DNA of 64,000 bases. Source: Zizania palustris. Lineage: Eukaryota; Streptophyta; Magnoliopsida; Poales; Poaceae. Position numbers and translations under genes: made by a program. Numbering within the stretch: position 1 is the first letter of the stretch; each line of letters begins with the position of its first letter. The notes beneath the pieces were generated by a model that made no database searches, had not been told where the DNA came from, and was given only the letters and a program-made list of their open reading frames with translations. This document shows positions 12,300 through 22,946 of the stretch, in pieces. The stretch lies in NCBI GenBank assembly GCA_019279435.1, contig JAAALK010000286.1:51160289-51224288 (forward strand), read 5' to 3'.

Positions 12300-13347
12300 G
12301 TACACTGATCATCATCTTAGCTAGAACACGAGAGTGCAGAAAAAGAAGAAGAATTGAGCAAGTGAGAAGAAAGCAATCAAGCTAGTAGGGGGACAAATAA
12401 AAACAAGGGTACGACATCACCGGCACCAGCAATAATAACTTAACCATAACACAACGACGACGACGACACCGATTATTAAACGTACCACGTACTAGCGAAA
12501 GAATAAAAGAGTGAGGAGAGTAAGAAGCTAAGCTAGCAGCAGCTAGCGAGCTTAGCCAAGCTAGGCCGGAAGAAGCCGGACACCAAAGCGAGCGCAGGAG
12601 CAAGATGGAGAGAGCAGAGAGAAACAGCGACCTTTTGCTGCTTGCTAGCTAGCTAGCTTTGGCTTTGGGCTCTGTCAAATTTCAATATCACCAACAGCAG
12701 CTGCAGCAGCCAGCAACAGCAGGAGGGATCAGCAGAGCAGAGGAGCAGGAGAGAAAAAACGCGATTTTTTATGCTACAAGTAGGAGTAATACTGGCAGTA
12801 TATTAGGCTCCCTGCCCTCCCCTTTGCGTCGCTCTTCCTTTTCCGAAGGCGATTGTACACGGCTGGCGGCTGCTGCCCGACCAGACAAGGGGCAGCGAAG
12901 ATAGTAGGGGAAAAAAATATAGAGTTAGTCACAGCTCAGGCAGGGAGAGACAGAGAGAGAAAGAGATTTTGAGATAGAGTGTGTGAGAAAGAGAGAGACA
13001 GTCATGGAGAGGAAGTCTCGGAGGCAAGCCTTTCACCCTCTCTCCGAGATAACGATGTGTTCCTCCTCTTAGGTAAGCAGAAAAAAACGGCGAGTGAAAA
13101 GCTAGCTACTACCCATATCTGTTTGGTTTTCGGTTCGATTGATTTTGAGCTGTTCATGCGTTGCTAGGAGAAAAGAGATATTTTTTAGTGCAATTCGATC
13201 GATTCTTTTTTTTTTGGAGGGGGGAGTTTGATTCTTTTTTTCATCTGATGATGCCGGGGTTGCTGATGGTGATGAGCTCAGGTTGCAGAGGAAGGGGGGT
13301 TTCTTTGCGGGAGCATCGCCGACGATGGTGACAGTGGCGCCGCCGGC
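12300..13347 (+). promoter_or_regulatory. probable promoter-proximal region and 5' leader of the BELL gene
   Basis: GA/CT-rich sequence precedes the first conserved ATG. AG|GTAAGC at 13071-13078 is a strong donor, and GGTTGCAG at 13281-13288 is a plausible acceptor, so an intron of about 216 bp in the leader is likely. A five-codon upstream ORF at 13055-13072 (ATG to TAG) ends exactly at the exon side of that donor. The transcription start cannot be fixed from sequence alone, and several other ATGs lie upstream. Confidence 0.45.
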
Positions 13348-16300
13348 ATGGGAATAGCGGCGCCACCGTGTCAGCCAGGGCAGACCACCACGTTTGTGAG
13401 CCAACTCAGGAGCTGTGCAGCGATCTCCAGCGTCCGGCGGCCGGACACCGCGAGTTCTATGTCCCACTCCCGGGGATTCCACCAGGGCAGCAGCGGCGTC
13501 TTCGACTTCGCCGATGGCTTCGACCGGCCCGCCGGCTCCAGCCAGGACGACCAGCAGCAGCAACAACACGTGGCGCAGCAGAGCCGCCGCGACAAGTTGA
13601 GGGTGCAGGGCTTCGACCCGGTGGCGGCGGCGGCGGCAGCAGCAGCAGCAGGGCACGGATTGCACCCCATCGAGGGCGACGAGCACACCGAGCCCGCCGC
13701 TATGTACGAGCACGCGGCAGCTGCGGCCGGTGCATCTAACATGCTCTCGGAGATGTTCAACTTCCCCTTGCAGCCGCCGACGGGAGTCACGGGACCCTCC
13801 GCTACCGAGCTGCTCGCCAGCCAGATGAACGCAAACTACCGCTTCGGGTTTCGGCAGGCACCGGGAGGGGTCGCCGGCTTGGCCGTCGAAGACGGTTGGT
13901 TCGGCGATGGCGCGGCCGGCCGGACAGGATTGGTCCTCGGTGGGACGGTTGGTTCAGCGTTAGGTGAGACCTCGTCGCCGAAGCAACAAGGCGGCATGTC
14001 GAGCCTCGCCACCGACCCAACCGTCGCGATGCAGCTGTTCTTGATGAACCCACAGCAGCAGCAACAGTCCCGGTCATCACCGACATCGCCGCCGCCGTCG
14101 GACGCGCAGTCCGCTATCCACCACCACGAAGCGTTCCAGGCGTTTGGCAGCGGCGCACCACCGTTCGGCGCCGGCGCGGCCAGAGTGGTGGAAGGCCAGG
14201 GGCTCTCCCTCTCGCTCTCGCCGTCTCTGCAGCAACTGGAGATGGCGAAGCAGGCAGAGGAACTACGTGTCAGAGACAGCGTCCTATACTTCAACCGGCA
14301 GCAGCAGCAACAGCAGGCGGCGTCGGTCCAACAGCTGCCGATGGCACTGCACGGTCAAGTCGGTGCTCTGATGGGTCAGCAACTGCAAGTCGGATACGGC
14401 CCCGCCGGCATCGTGGGCGTCCTCCGCAATTCCAAGTACACCCGCGCGGCGCAGGAGCTCCTCGAGGAGTTCTGCAGCGTTGGCCGTGGCCAGATCAAAG
14501 GCGGCGGCGGCCGCGGCTCTGCTCCGAACCCTAACTCCAGCAAGGGCGGCGGAGGCGGCGCCTCCAGCTCCGGCGCCGCCCAGTCCCCCTCGTCGGCGTC
14601 CAAGGAGCCTCCCCAACTCTCCCCCGCCGACCGTTTCGAACACCAGCGCAAGAAGGCTAAGCTCATCTCCATGCTCGACGAGGCACGTACTCTCAAGTCT
14701 CAGTGTCTCACCCACACTCCTCCCTCCTGCATGAATGGGTCCTCTCCTTCTCTCCCGCTCGTCGCCGGCTCGCCGACGTTAGGTGGTGGGAGAACATAGA
14801 ACTGTGACCCTAGCTAGCTTGCATGTTTTTTACCGGGTCTCTGCCGGCGGCCAAGCGCAAGCAGGTGCAGTCGCACAGAGAAGGCGGTGGCTGCGTCGCT
14901 GGCTAGCTCGCTTTTGATTGTCGTCACGGCGCGGACTCCGAGAGATACGAGTGCCCAATCATAGTAACATCTGCATCCCGGCGGCCGGCGCGACCGACTA
15001 CGGATCCTAACCCGCTCGCCCGATTTCTTTTTCATTTTGCCCGGTTGTTGCTGTGGTGGCTTCCTCTCCGAGTCTCCGTGTGATTGATGTAGATAGCTAG
15101 CAGCAGTAGATGATCGATCAGTGATCAGTCTCGGCTCCATCGATCCAACTGTGGTTTGTTTATGTATATAGGCATGCTGCATTTCTCTCTCCATATCCAC
15201 ACGCCTCCACAAGGGGAAAGAAGTACGGCGCCCCCTTCTCTCTTTAGCTGCTGGTGTTATTATATTTCCATCAATCGAGAATATATCGTATCTCTGCATA
15301 TGCGTCGTCACTGCCAGGGCAAAGCCTTTCGTGTTGAGTAAAATACTATACTTAGCTACTACTTGCCCATGAAAATCTCTTAGCTTGATCAATTATGCAT
15401 CTAGTACATACTGTGTCGGTTTAGTTAGTTGGTGCAAAGGCAATTAAGAGTTCAACCTGTCAGTGTGTAGCTCATGGTTACAATTGGCCCTGCGTGCAGT
15501 GAGGAAAGTACGAGAGCAAGCAGTCACTTGCCTCTGCAGGCTAGCTAGCTACTGTGTAGTACAACTTAACAACTCCAGCTGCATAATTGGCTATTGATCA
15601 TATATCGCGGCTCTCGCACATGTGCGAGTGTTAGTGTTAGATTGGTGTGTGCAATGCAAGGGTAGCTTTAATTTGCTATTCTCCAAGCGCCGGTGGGCCT
15701 ATCGGGCGGCGTTCGTTTTGTTCTTAGGTAGCTAGCTTGCACCACACCCATTTCTTATAATAATTGTGCCAGCGACACATGCCTTAACTTCTGCCGCCAA
15801 GTTTTGTTTCTTGTGTGTTCCAAATTAACATGGGCAATGTATAATCTGGTTGATCCGATTCAATTGTGTGTTGTCTTTTTGCCCATTTTACTTAAATTGT
15901 GAGACGAATTTAACTCAGAGGCGACTTAATTTGATCGAATTGGTAATGGAAGTTTCGATTTTTACTGCTTTGATCGATCGAGGCGTACCACGTACGCAAA
16001 TATGGTATATATGATTTGGCTGATGATGGTGTATGGATCGATCTGGTTGCAGGTGGACAGGAGGTACAACCACTACTGCGACCAGATGCAGATGGTGGTG
16101 AACTTCTTCGAGTCGGTGATGGGGTTCGGGGCGGCGACGCCGTACACGGCGCTGGCGCAGAAGGCCATGTCGCGGCACTTCCGGCGGCTCAAGGACTCCA
16201 TCGCCGGGCAGCTGCGTCACACCTGCGAGCTGCTCGGCGAGAAGGACGCCGGCACCAGCTCCGGCCTGACCAGGGGGGACACGCCGCGGCTGCGCGCCAT

Positions 16301-19300
16301 CGACCAGAGCCTCCGCCAGCAGCGCGCCTTCCACCACATGGGCGGCATGATGGAGCAGGAGGCGTGGCGCCCCCAGCGCGGCCTCCCCGAGCGCTCCGTC
16401 AACATCCTCCGCTCCTGGCTCTTCGAGCACTTCCTCCACCCGTACGTCGTCCTCATCCCCATGCCTCATATCTATCCTTGCATGCATGCTAGTGCAGATC
16501 CAAGCGACCACGTTAAATTAGGGGTTTGGTAACTTTGATCGTTTGATCATGTAGCTCTAGATCTGCATGGAATGGAAGGGAGCCGTACGTGGCGACGACA
16601 TGGTAGTACGAGTAGCTAGGGGGGAGTCCTGGCTACACTCATCACGGGCAGCTTCTGCTTTGCTTTTGCTAGCTGCTGCCTGCTGCTGCTCACCTCTCTT
16701 TCTGGTTTCGCCGCTGCAGCAGCAGCTGCTTTAGCAAAAGCAGTAATTTTTTCGAGATCTACGCTAAATCCGGCAGGAAGCATGCCGGGACTGTGCGCCT
16801 GTGTATATTCCTCCCCTTTTGCATCCCCAGGATTTACTTTCCCATCATTGCAGAAATTTACCTTTTGTGGTTTTACTGCGGTTGGTGCCCTGCAGGCCGG
16901 ATACTGACGGCCAGTGTACGTACGCCCGTACCAGCAGTAGCAGTAGCAGCAGCGTCACTAGAGGGAATTCTGCTCCATGGTCAAGCCTTTGCTAGCTTTC
17001 GCGTCCATGCGAACAAAAGCTTAGCTTGCTCCTGCTGCTAAACGTACTCAGCTATGCCTGCATCTGAAAATATTCTGCATGTTCTGCGCATACATACACG
17101 TATGCATGATAGGAGCTAAGCATGCATGGCATATCTCCTGTCTTAATAGCTTCTTTACTTTTACATGCGCATGCATATAGTGAAAACCAAATCAAAATCC
17201 GATTTTTCACTTGGCCATTGTTTGCAAGCTAGAGATCAAAATGCCAGACGAGGGGAATATATCTGGGAATCTGTTCTCTCGTCGCTGCCGCATGCATGCC
17301 GCATAGTGGTGCCACTGCACAGTGTGCGTGCATGCATTTGCATGCATAGATATGGGTGTTAGTTCATCGCCATTCTCAGTGCACAATATAATGCGTATAT
17401 GATTGGTGAACAGTAGTGCTCCTGACTTATGCAGCTGCTGCTGCAGCTGCTGCAGCTGCTGCAGTGAGAAAGGCAGGAGATAGTGCATGCTGCAGGTACC
17501 CGAGCCGTTTAGCGAGTGGTTTTCCCTGTGTGCTCACGCGTGGCTTCCCGTGCCGTCGTCTGCATGCTGCAGGTACCCGAGCGATGCAGATAAGCACCTG
17601 TTGGCGAGGCAGACCGGGCTGTCCAGGAACCAGGTTTGTACACTTGCTTGCTACTGCAATGACCGTTGATTATATTGCACTGTCTGGATTCAGACCTTTT
17701 TTTTCTCTTGGCTAGTTAGCTGCAGAGATATACATGCATCCATGCATGTTTTTTTTTAAAAAAAAATAATATTTTTTTTAAAAAATATGCCGATTTCAAA
17801 AAATTACAAAACTAACATACGGCCGGCACTTTAAGTGTCGACTGGTGCCGACTACACCACGTCAGCACTAGTCGGCACTTGCACCAGTCGGCACTTGAAG
17901 CGTCGACCGGTGCTGACATGGCATAGTCGGCATTTGAAGTGCCGATTGGATCTAGTCAGTACTTCAAATACTGACCACCTATTAGTTTTGCAATTTTTTG
18001 AACTTGTCATATAGATTCAATTTTTTTAAAAAAATATTATTATTTTAAAAAATTCTCCATGCATGAATACGCATGAGTATCCCATCTAGCTAGCAACTTA
18101 CCGTTGCTTTTGTGTTTGTGTTTATGTTTGTTCCTTTTGCTTGTTGCACTTCTGTCCGGCCCGGGGTACGCACGTAGATCATTTCGAAAACGTGCTATAT
18201 AAAAAATATTTCTAGAAAACACACACAAAGCAATTAATTATGATCGATGGTCATGTTCAAATCATTCAATTCAAGGACAAAAATACCGCAAATATGAATA
18301 TAATCCATATTGCAGAGGTAAATCTATAACCTGCGAAATTGTTAGTTAATTTTCTGGGGGCATATATATATACGTCACCATTAATCTAAATATACATAAA
18401 CTCCTTGCTCGAAATCATTTTATTATTCATTTGCGGACAAATATATCATGGTAGCTAGAAAGCCGGAAAATAAGATATTATATATATAATTTGGTTGGGA
18501 TCCAATAATCCCATTGTTGAACTAAAAATATTCCATTTTCCAAATTAATTTATATACGATCGAAGGTGTCTCAAATTTAAAATTTGACATCGTAAACTTA
18601 TGAGTGTTTCTTAATTTTCAAGTGTAAGACAAGACTAGTTATAAATCTTAGTGATGCATAATCAGTCTGGGAACATAAACTACAACCCTAGTTTTTTGTT
18701 TAATATATAGTTCACGTATCACTTTGGACATCAAAACCGTTTCTGATATACCCTCTTGACCATTTTTTCTTTTCAAATTATACATTTGCGTAACACTAGC
18801 TAGAGCAATATATTATACTATTATAATTTCCATTTGACGAACAGCCTAAATATTATCATGAATATTTACAGCTTAAATTGTAGAATGTGTGCATCACTAT
18901 GGGAGAAACATGGAATTTACTAATAAGTGGCTAAGGGTTTTCCGAGCGTTTTTTTCTCGAGCACAAAAAAACACTTGGTAAATAAGTACACTCGATGAAC
19001 ATGGTTCTTTGTCGAGTGACTACAGTGAATGTACTCAGCTGGGTAAATCCTAGGGCACTCCGCAAACAACCAGCAAAAAAACATAAAAGCGATTCAAACA
19101 TAAACTGTGATTGCGTCAATTCAAATTTCAAGTTTGTCGAGTTCCCGATAAAAAACATCCGGCGAACCTTTAGGTGAGTGTGATGCGGGCTTTGCCGAGT
19201 GCCGTAGGCACTCGGCGAATGGCTATTTTCCCGTGGTGCAATTTGAAATAACAAGTAGAAAAGAGAGTAACTATATATATATATATGTAACTATAACAGT

Positions 19301-21568
19301 CGACCTAATTAAGCTGCATGCTTTCCCCCAATTTATTGGCATACAGCATATGTATTTGGCATGTAGAGATGTGCAGAGCGTACTCTCGTTCTCTTCGTAT
19401 GCTTAGCTAGCTCTGTTCATCTCTCTCTTGTTTCTTTCCTAGCCGTGGTCCCTTCACATCATTCATGTCACAGCCACACTTCTACATATGCAGCACTGTT
19501 TACGTCGATATAGAATCAAATTTTCCCAAGGAGTAGACGTAGCAACTTGCAATGGTCCTACGTACGTACGAAACCATGGCCTGGCCTCTTGCATGGCACA
19601 GAAAAAATTCCTCTGATCTTGCCCAATGTGACAACGCAAGGCTGGTCCCTCTCTTCAACTCCCTTGTCCACCAGCTATCACTTCCAGGCCTCTTAATAAA
19701 AAAGAAAAGTTGGAATTGTACCATTACAATTTCGTAACTTTTAAAAAATTACATTACAATTCTCATATTTAAATTCGTATCATTATAATTTTAAAGAATT
19801 ATACCATTACAAATTTAGAAAATTTTGAAATATACTATTACAATTTTAGAGAATTCCGAAATATACCATTACATTTTCAAAGAGCTACAATTCCGAAACG
19901 GCACAAGTCTAAATATGCAAATTGTAATGACATTTCTCCTATGTCACAAAATTATAATCGCATAAATCGAATTATTCCTAAGATGTATGCATGCATGCAT
20001 GTGCGTGTGGGCAGGCATGGCTAAATTAATCTTCACTTCATTTTGGATCTCTCTCACTCACTGACCTTTTAAATTCAACATTTGGTCTGAATTTCTCAGC
20101 GCGCAAATTGTTGTTATCTTAAGAATACTTTGATTAATTGCATCTACTTTGTACACACTGTGTATACCTGCAAAGCACAAATTAATAATATGCAACTAAT
20201 GGTACAGTTTTATGTGACCAACCAAGCATGATTTGAGCACATAATTTCATAAGAAGTTAAACCAGCTTAGCTAGTTAATCAGAAAAACAATAACTACATA
20301 CAAGTGCAGAGCTAGTGAAGAAACTCTGTTAAAAATGCAGAATAGAATTAATTATTGGTTTTATATACGTGTGTGTGATAATGAGTGTATTTTCTCTCTA
20401 GTTGGTTAGTCCAATTATATTGCATTATTTCGGTCACTCGACAATCCTGTATTAATTAGAATTTATTGAACTGCATAAAGTTTTATAAATTTCAAATGGT
20501 TCAAAGTAAACTTTTGCAAGGCACATCACACATAAATATTTATCAACTATTCAGTTGTTATCATATAACCATTTTCGTAAGACAACTTAAAAGTGTGTCG
20601 TTTAGTTTCCCCATGTGATGGGCTTTTGACAAATAATATAAAATCAAAAATGGAGAAATCAAGCTTTAAATTTCAATAGCACAGTGTATATGCAATAATA
20701 TCATGTATTTTTAATCTCTTTTTTGAGGAAACCATGTCATTCTTCTCTCTTTACGTCTTGACCATTTTACCATGCACACATATATACATACGTACCCCAT
20801 CCAAACCAAAACAAGCTAATTAAGTAATTAAACAACTGCACATGTTACAAAAAGAAGTAGATCAGCAAAACACTGGCACAATTGCACAATTGCACGCATG
20901 GCGCCATTGCCCTTGCATGGTCCATGCACGCATGGCCCCCATACGTTACGTACGTTTAGTACTATCTCTCACTGCAATAATCCGGCCTTTGGTTGGATTT
21001 GCAACAACTGCAGGTCTCCAATTGGTTCATCAACGCCCGTGTCCGGCTGTGGAAGCCCATGATCGAGGATATGTACCAGCAAGAATGCAAGGAGCTCGAG
21101 GGCTCCTCAGCCGGTGGAGGCGGCGGCGGCCCCGAGTCCCGCAACGACCCCTCCGGCGCCGACGATACGCACTCCCCGACGACCACCGGTGCGCAGCGCT
21201 CGCAGCACCACCAGCAGCAGTCGAACATGCAGCAGCAGCAGCACAGGCGTCACCACCTGCTAGAACATGGCGCGTCGTCCAGCGTCGTCATCCCACACAA
21301 GCACGAGCCCGGCGTCGTCGTCGCGGGGCCATCGGCAGCGGACGCCGCCTTCGTCGGGATCGACCCGGTGGAGCTCCTCGGCGGCGACGCGGACGACTTG
21401 TACGGGCGGTTCGAGCCCGGCGTCAGGGTGATGCGGTACGTTCCCGCCGCCACCGGCGCGTCGGCCGGCGACGTGTCGCTGACGCTGGGCCTGCAGCACG
21501 CCGGCTCGGGCAACGCCGGGCCCGACGGCAGCGGCCGGTTCTCCTTGCGAGACTACAGTGGTTGCTGA
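13348..21568 (+). CDS. BEL1-like (BELL/TALE) homeodomain transcription factor, SAWTOOTH class
   Basis: Coding exons are 13348-14682, 16053-16441, 17573-17633 and 21014-21568, which join in frame to 779 residues plus stop. The order is: a ZIBEL-type GLSLSLS motif near residue 285, the SKY box (NSKYTRAAQELLEEF, about 361-380), the BELL domain (about 430-510), and a TALE homeodomain (about 549-611). The homeodomain has the three-residue-loop PYP and WFINARVRLWKP in helix 3. A second ZIBEL motif SLTLGL lies near 750. BELL proteins pair with KNOX proteins in the nucleus to control meristem and organ patterning. The MG-I-A start, the GLSRNQ stretch and the FSLRDY-type tail resemble Arabidopsis SAW1/SAW2 (BLH2/BLH4), which restrain KNOX activity in leaf margins. 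It is unlike the PENNYWISE class that includes qSH1 and SH5. The first ATG was chosen because the SAW family also begins MG[LI]A. Exon 1 has Gln and Ala runs. Intron 1 needs a GC donor. Possible identity with Os03g0732100 is from memory and unverified. Confidence 0.93.
14681..14690 (+). other. non-canonical GC 5' splice site of BELL intron 1
   Basis: The exon 1 frame runs to GAG (14680-14682), and the BELL domain resumes with GTG GAC AGG at 16053 after CTGGTTGCAG. Joining these restores the conserved Glu-Val-Asp-Arg-Arg without a gap. The intron therefore starts GCACGT and ends CAG, a GC-AG intron of 1370 bp. The nearest GT (14687) would add four bases and break the frame. Confidence 0.8.
17432..17465. 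repeat. (CTG/CAG)n trinucleotide run in BELL intron 2
   Basis: CAGCTGCTG units repeat imperfectly over about 34 bp just upstream of the two candidate acceptors of intron 2. Confidence 0.8.
17484..17582 (+). repeat. duplicated 3' splice-site module in BELL intron 2
   Basis: The same 22-nt word, spanning ...CTGCAG|GTACCCGAGC, occurs at 17484-17505 and 17561-17582. Each copy includes the acceptor and the first ten exon bases. The downstream copy is the true start of exon 3 (17573), because it continues into the homeodomain codons. The upstream copy would add 77 bases and shift the frame. Confidence 0.9.
17749..18055. mobile_element. Mutator-like foldback MITE, copy B (BELL intron 3)
   Basis: It shares the architecture of 9092-9419: T-run/A-run ends, then AAAACTAACATACGG against CTATTAGTTTTGCAA, and internal GTCGGCACTT motifs in both orientations. 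TCCATGCATG flanks it on both sides (17739-17748 and 18056-18065), a perfect ten-base duplication. The same word is frequent locally, so the duplication is good but not conclusive evidence. Confidence 0.65.
18895..19238. mobile_element. short CACTA-like non-autonomous element (BELL intron 3)
   Basis: It begins CACTATGGGAGAAACA and ends, in reverse complement, CACCACGGGAAAATAGCC. The right subterminal part carries GCCGAGTGCC and GGCACTCGGCGAAT inverted motifs, and the left part carries TCGAGTG motifs. No coding sequence. The flanking CAT and CAA do not give a perfect 3-bp duplication. Confidence 0.6.
19725..19905. repeat. degenerate AT-rich tandem repeat (BELL intron 3)
   Basis: Five or six imperfect units of about 30-35 bp follow the pattern ATACCATTACAATTTTAGAGAA. 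Units drift in sequence and length. Confidence 0.6.
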
Positions 21569-22589
21569 TGCTTATACACCATGATTTGGCTCATCCTACA
21601 CTCCCATGCATTGCACTTGGAGTAGTAGCTAGATCGAGCAGAGAGAGATCGATCTAGTAGCTAGAGAGAGTGAGCAATCTGCAATGGCGCCTGGAGCTGG
21701 AGGCCGATGATGCATGGGGTGGGATATATTAAAACGAGACAAATCTCCTCCTTTTTCCAAGATGATTCTTAATTTAGCTAGATTAATTTCTTTAGTTAGG
21801 CATTAATGTTGGGGGGTTAAGTATAATTTGTATACAGGAAAGAAGAGATAGGAATTGAAGTACTGTATGTTTAGTCACACATTTTGTTGTTCCTAGTTGC
21901 CCCTCTACATCTCATCTTTTGTTTTTGCCAGTTTTTGCTTTTGGTGTACTACTTACTGTTGTTCTTTCCCTGATCTGTAACTAAACATAAGAACACAGAA
22001 ACACGTACATAAATACATATATATATTGGTAAGTGTGTGTGTGTGTGTGTGCTCACATATACCTGGTACGTAAATTCAAAGAGAGACAAACTCCAGGACA
22101 AGTGTGGCCACGATTGGCTGGCATGCATGCATGTACCTGCAAATTGTGCGTGCATATTTTGCTTTAATTTGCACAATCTTTTTGAGAAACCAATTGATGC
22201 CATGTCGAGATCGGGGCACGATTTTCTTTTCCCATCCAATCACAGCACCCATTATGTGCTCTTCAATTCTGAGGAATTCTGGAAAAGAAAATGCTTTAGT
22301 GAACAAGTAGCAATTCGTCTTTTAATTTCACAGTATTTGGGCACTGTGTACGTAGGAAATTCAAGAGGATATGTGTCCATCTATTTATATATACCTATAC
22401 TAAATATTGTATCTGTCTCAAAATATAAGTCATATAAGTTACTTTCACTGTATAACATAACACTAAATCTAAATATTTTTGTTTATTTATTATTAGTCAA
22501 ACACTATAAATATCAAGTTTTCTAAAAATATAGATGATTTATATTTTAGAACAGAGATACGATAGTAATATAATTATAGGTACTCCTGG
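21569..22589. other. BELL 3' untranslated region and downstream spacer
   Basis: Sequence after the BELL stop holds the 3' UTR, whose end is not fixed. It also has a (GT)n run at 22034-22052 and AT-rich sequence from 22400 that may be a decayed Stowaway MITE (CTGTCTCAAAATATAAG ... TTTTAGAACAGAG). No further gene was seen. Confidence 0.5.
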
Positions 22590-22596
22590 TTCTAGG

Positions 22597-22935
22597 TGTG
22601 AAATTATGTAGATGGGAAGCGGTACCTTCGTCTGGTCCGCGAGTTTATTTATATAGGGTGCCAATAGCCGGTCACCGTGGCGCATACACCAGACGGATAT
22701 ACATGCAACCAGACTCTGTCGAACACAACGCGGAAGACTAAACAGAAAGCTAACAACACAAGCTATTGCAGCGCATGCGCTAACAGGCTGCATGCAGCCG
22801 GCCCTATCTCTATCAGCCTAATCAAACCTCCGGTCATTATCTAGTTGCATGCGTATCCATTGTTTACATGAGATAAATCATAACAAGACATTTAGCTAAA
22901 CCTGACATCCTAATCTATATTTATTTAGTTTAACA
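22597..22935 (-). repeat. copia 3' LTR
   Basis: 339 bp, TG...CA. On the minus strand it starts TGTTAAACTAAATAAA, directly after a polypurine tract (plus strand TTCCCCCTC at 22936-22944). Confidence 0.95.
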
Positions 22936-22946
22936 TTCCCCCTCAA

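Noticed and set aside
13102..14734. Several long open frames on both strands overlapping BELL exon 1
   Set aside because: Exon 1 is GC-rich and repetitive, so other frames stay open by chance. Only the 13348 frame carries the SKY box and joins the BELL domain.
15915..16532. Minus-strand and alternative plus frames over BELL exon 2
   Set aside because: They are shadows of the GC-rich exon. The BELL and homeodomain residues are in the plus frame starting at 16053.
13348..21568. Assigning the BELL gene to qSH1 or SH5
   Set aside because: Those belong to the PENNYWISE class. The SKY box, the GLSRNQ helix and the C-terminal RDY-type tail fit the SAWTOOTH class.
20842..21657. 271-codon plus-strand frame over BELL exon 4
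   Set aside because: It is Arg/Ala-rich and out of frame with helix 3 of the homeodomain. The real exon is 21014-21568.
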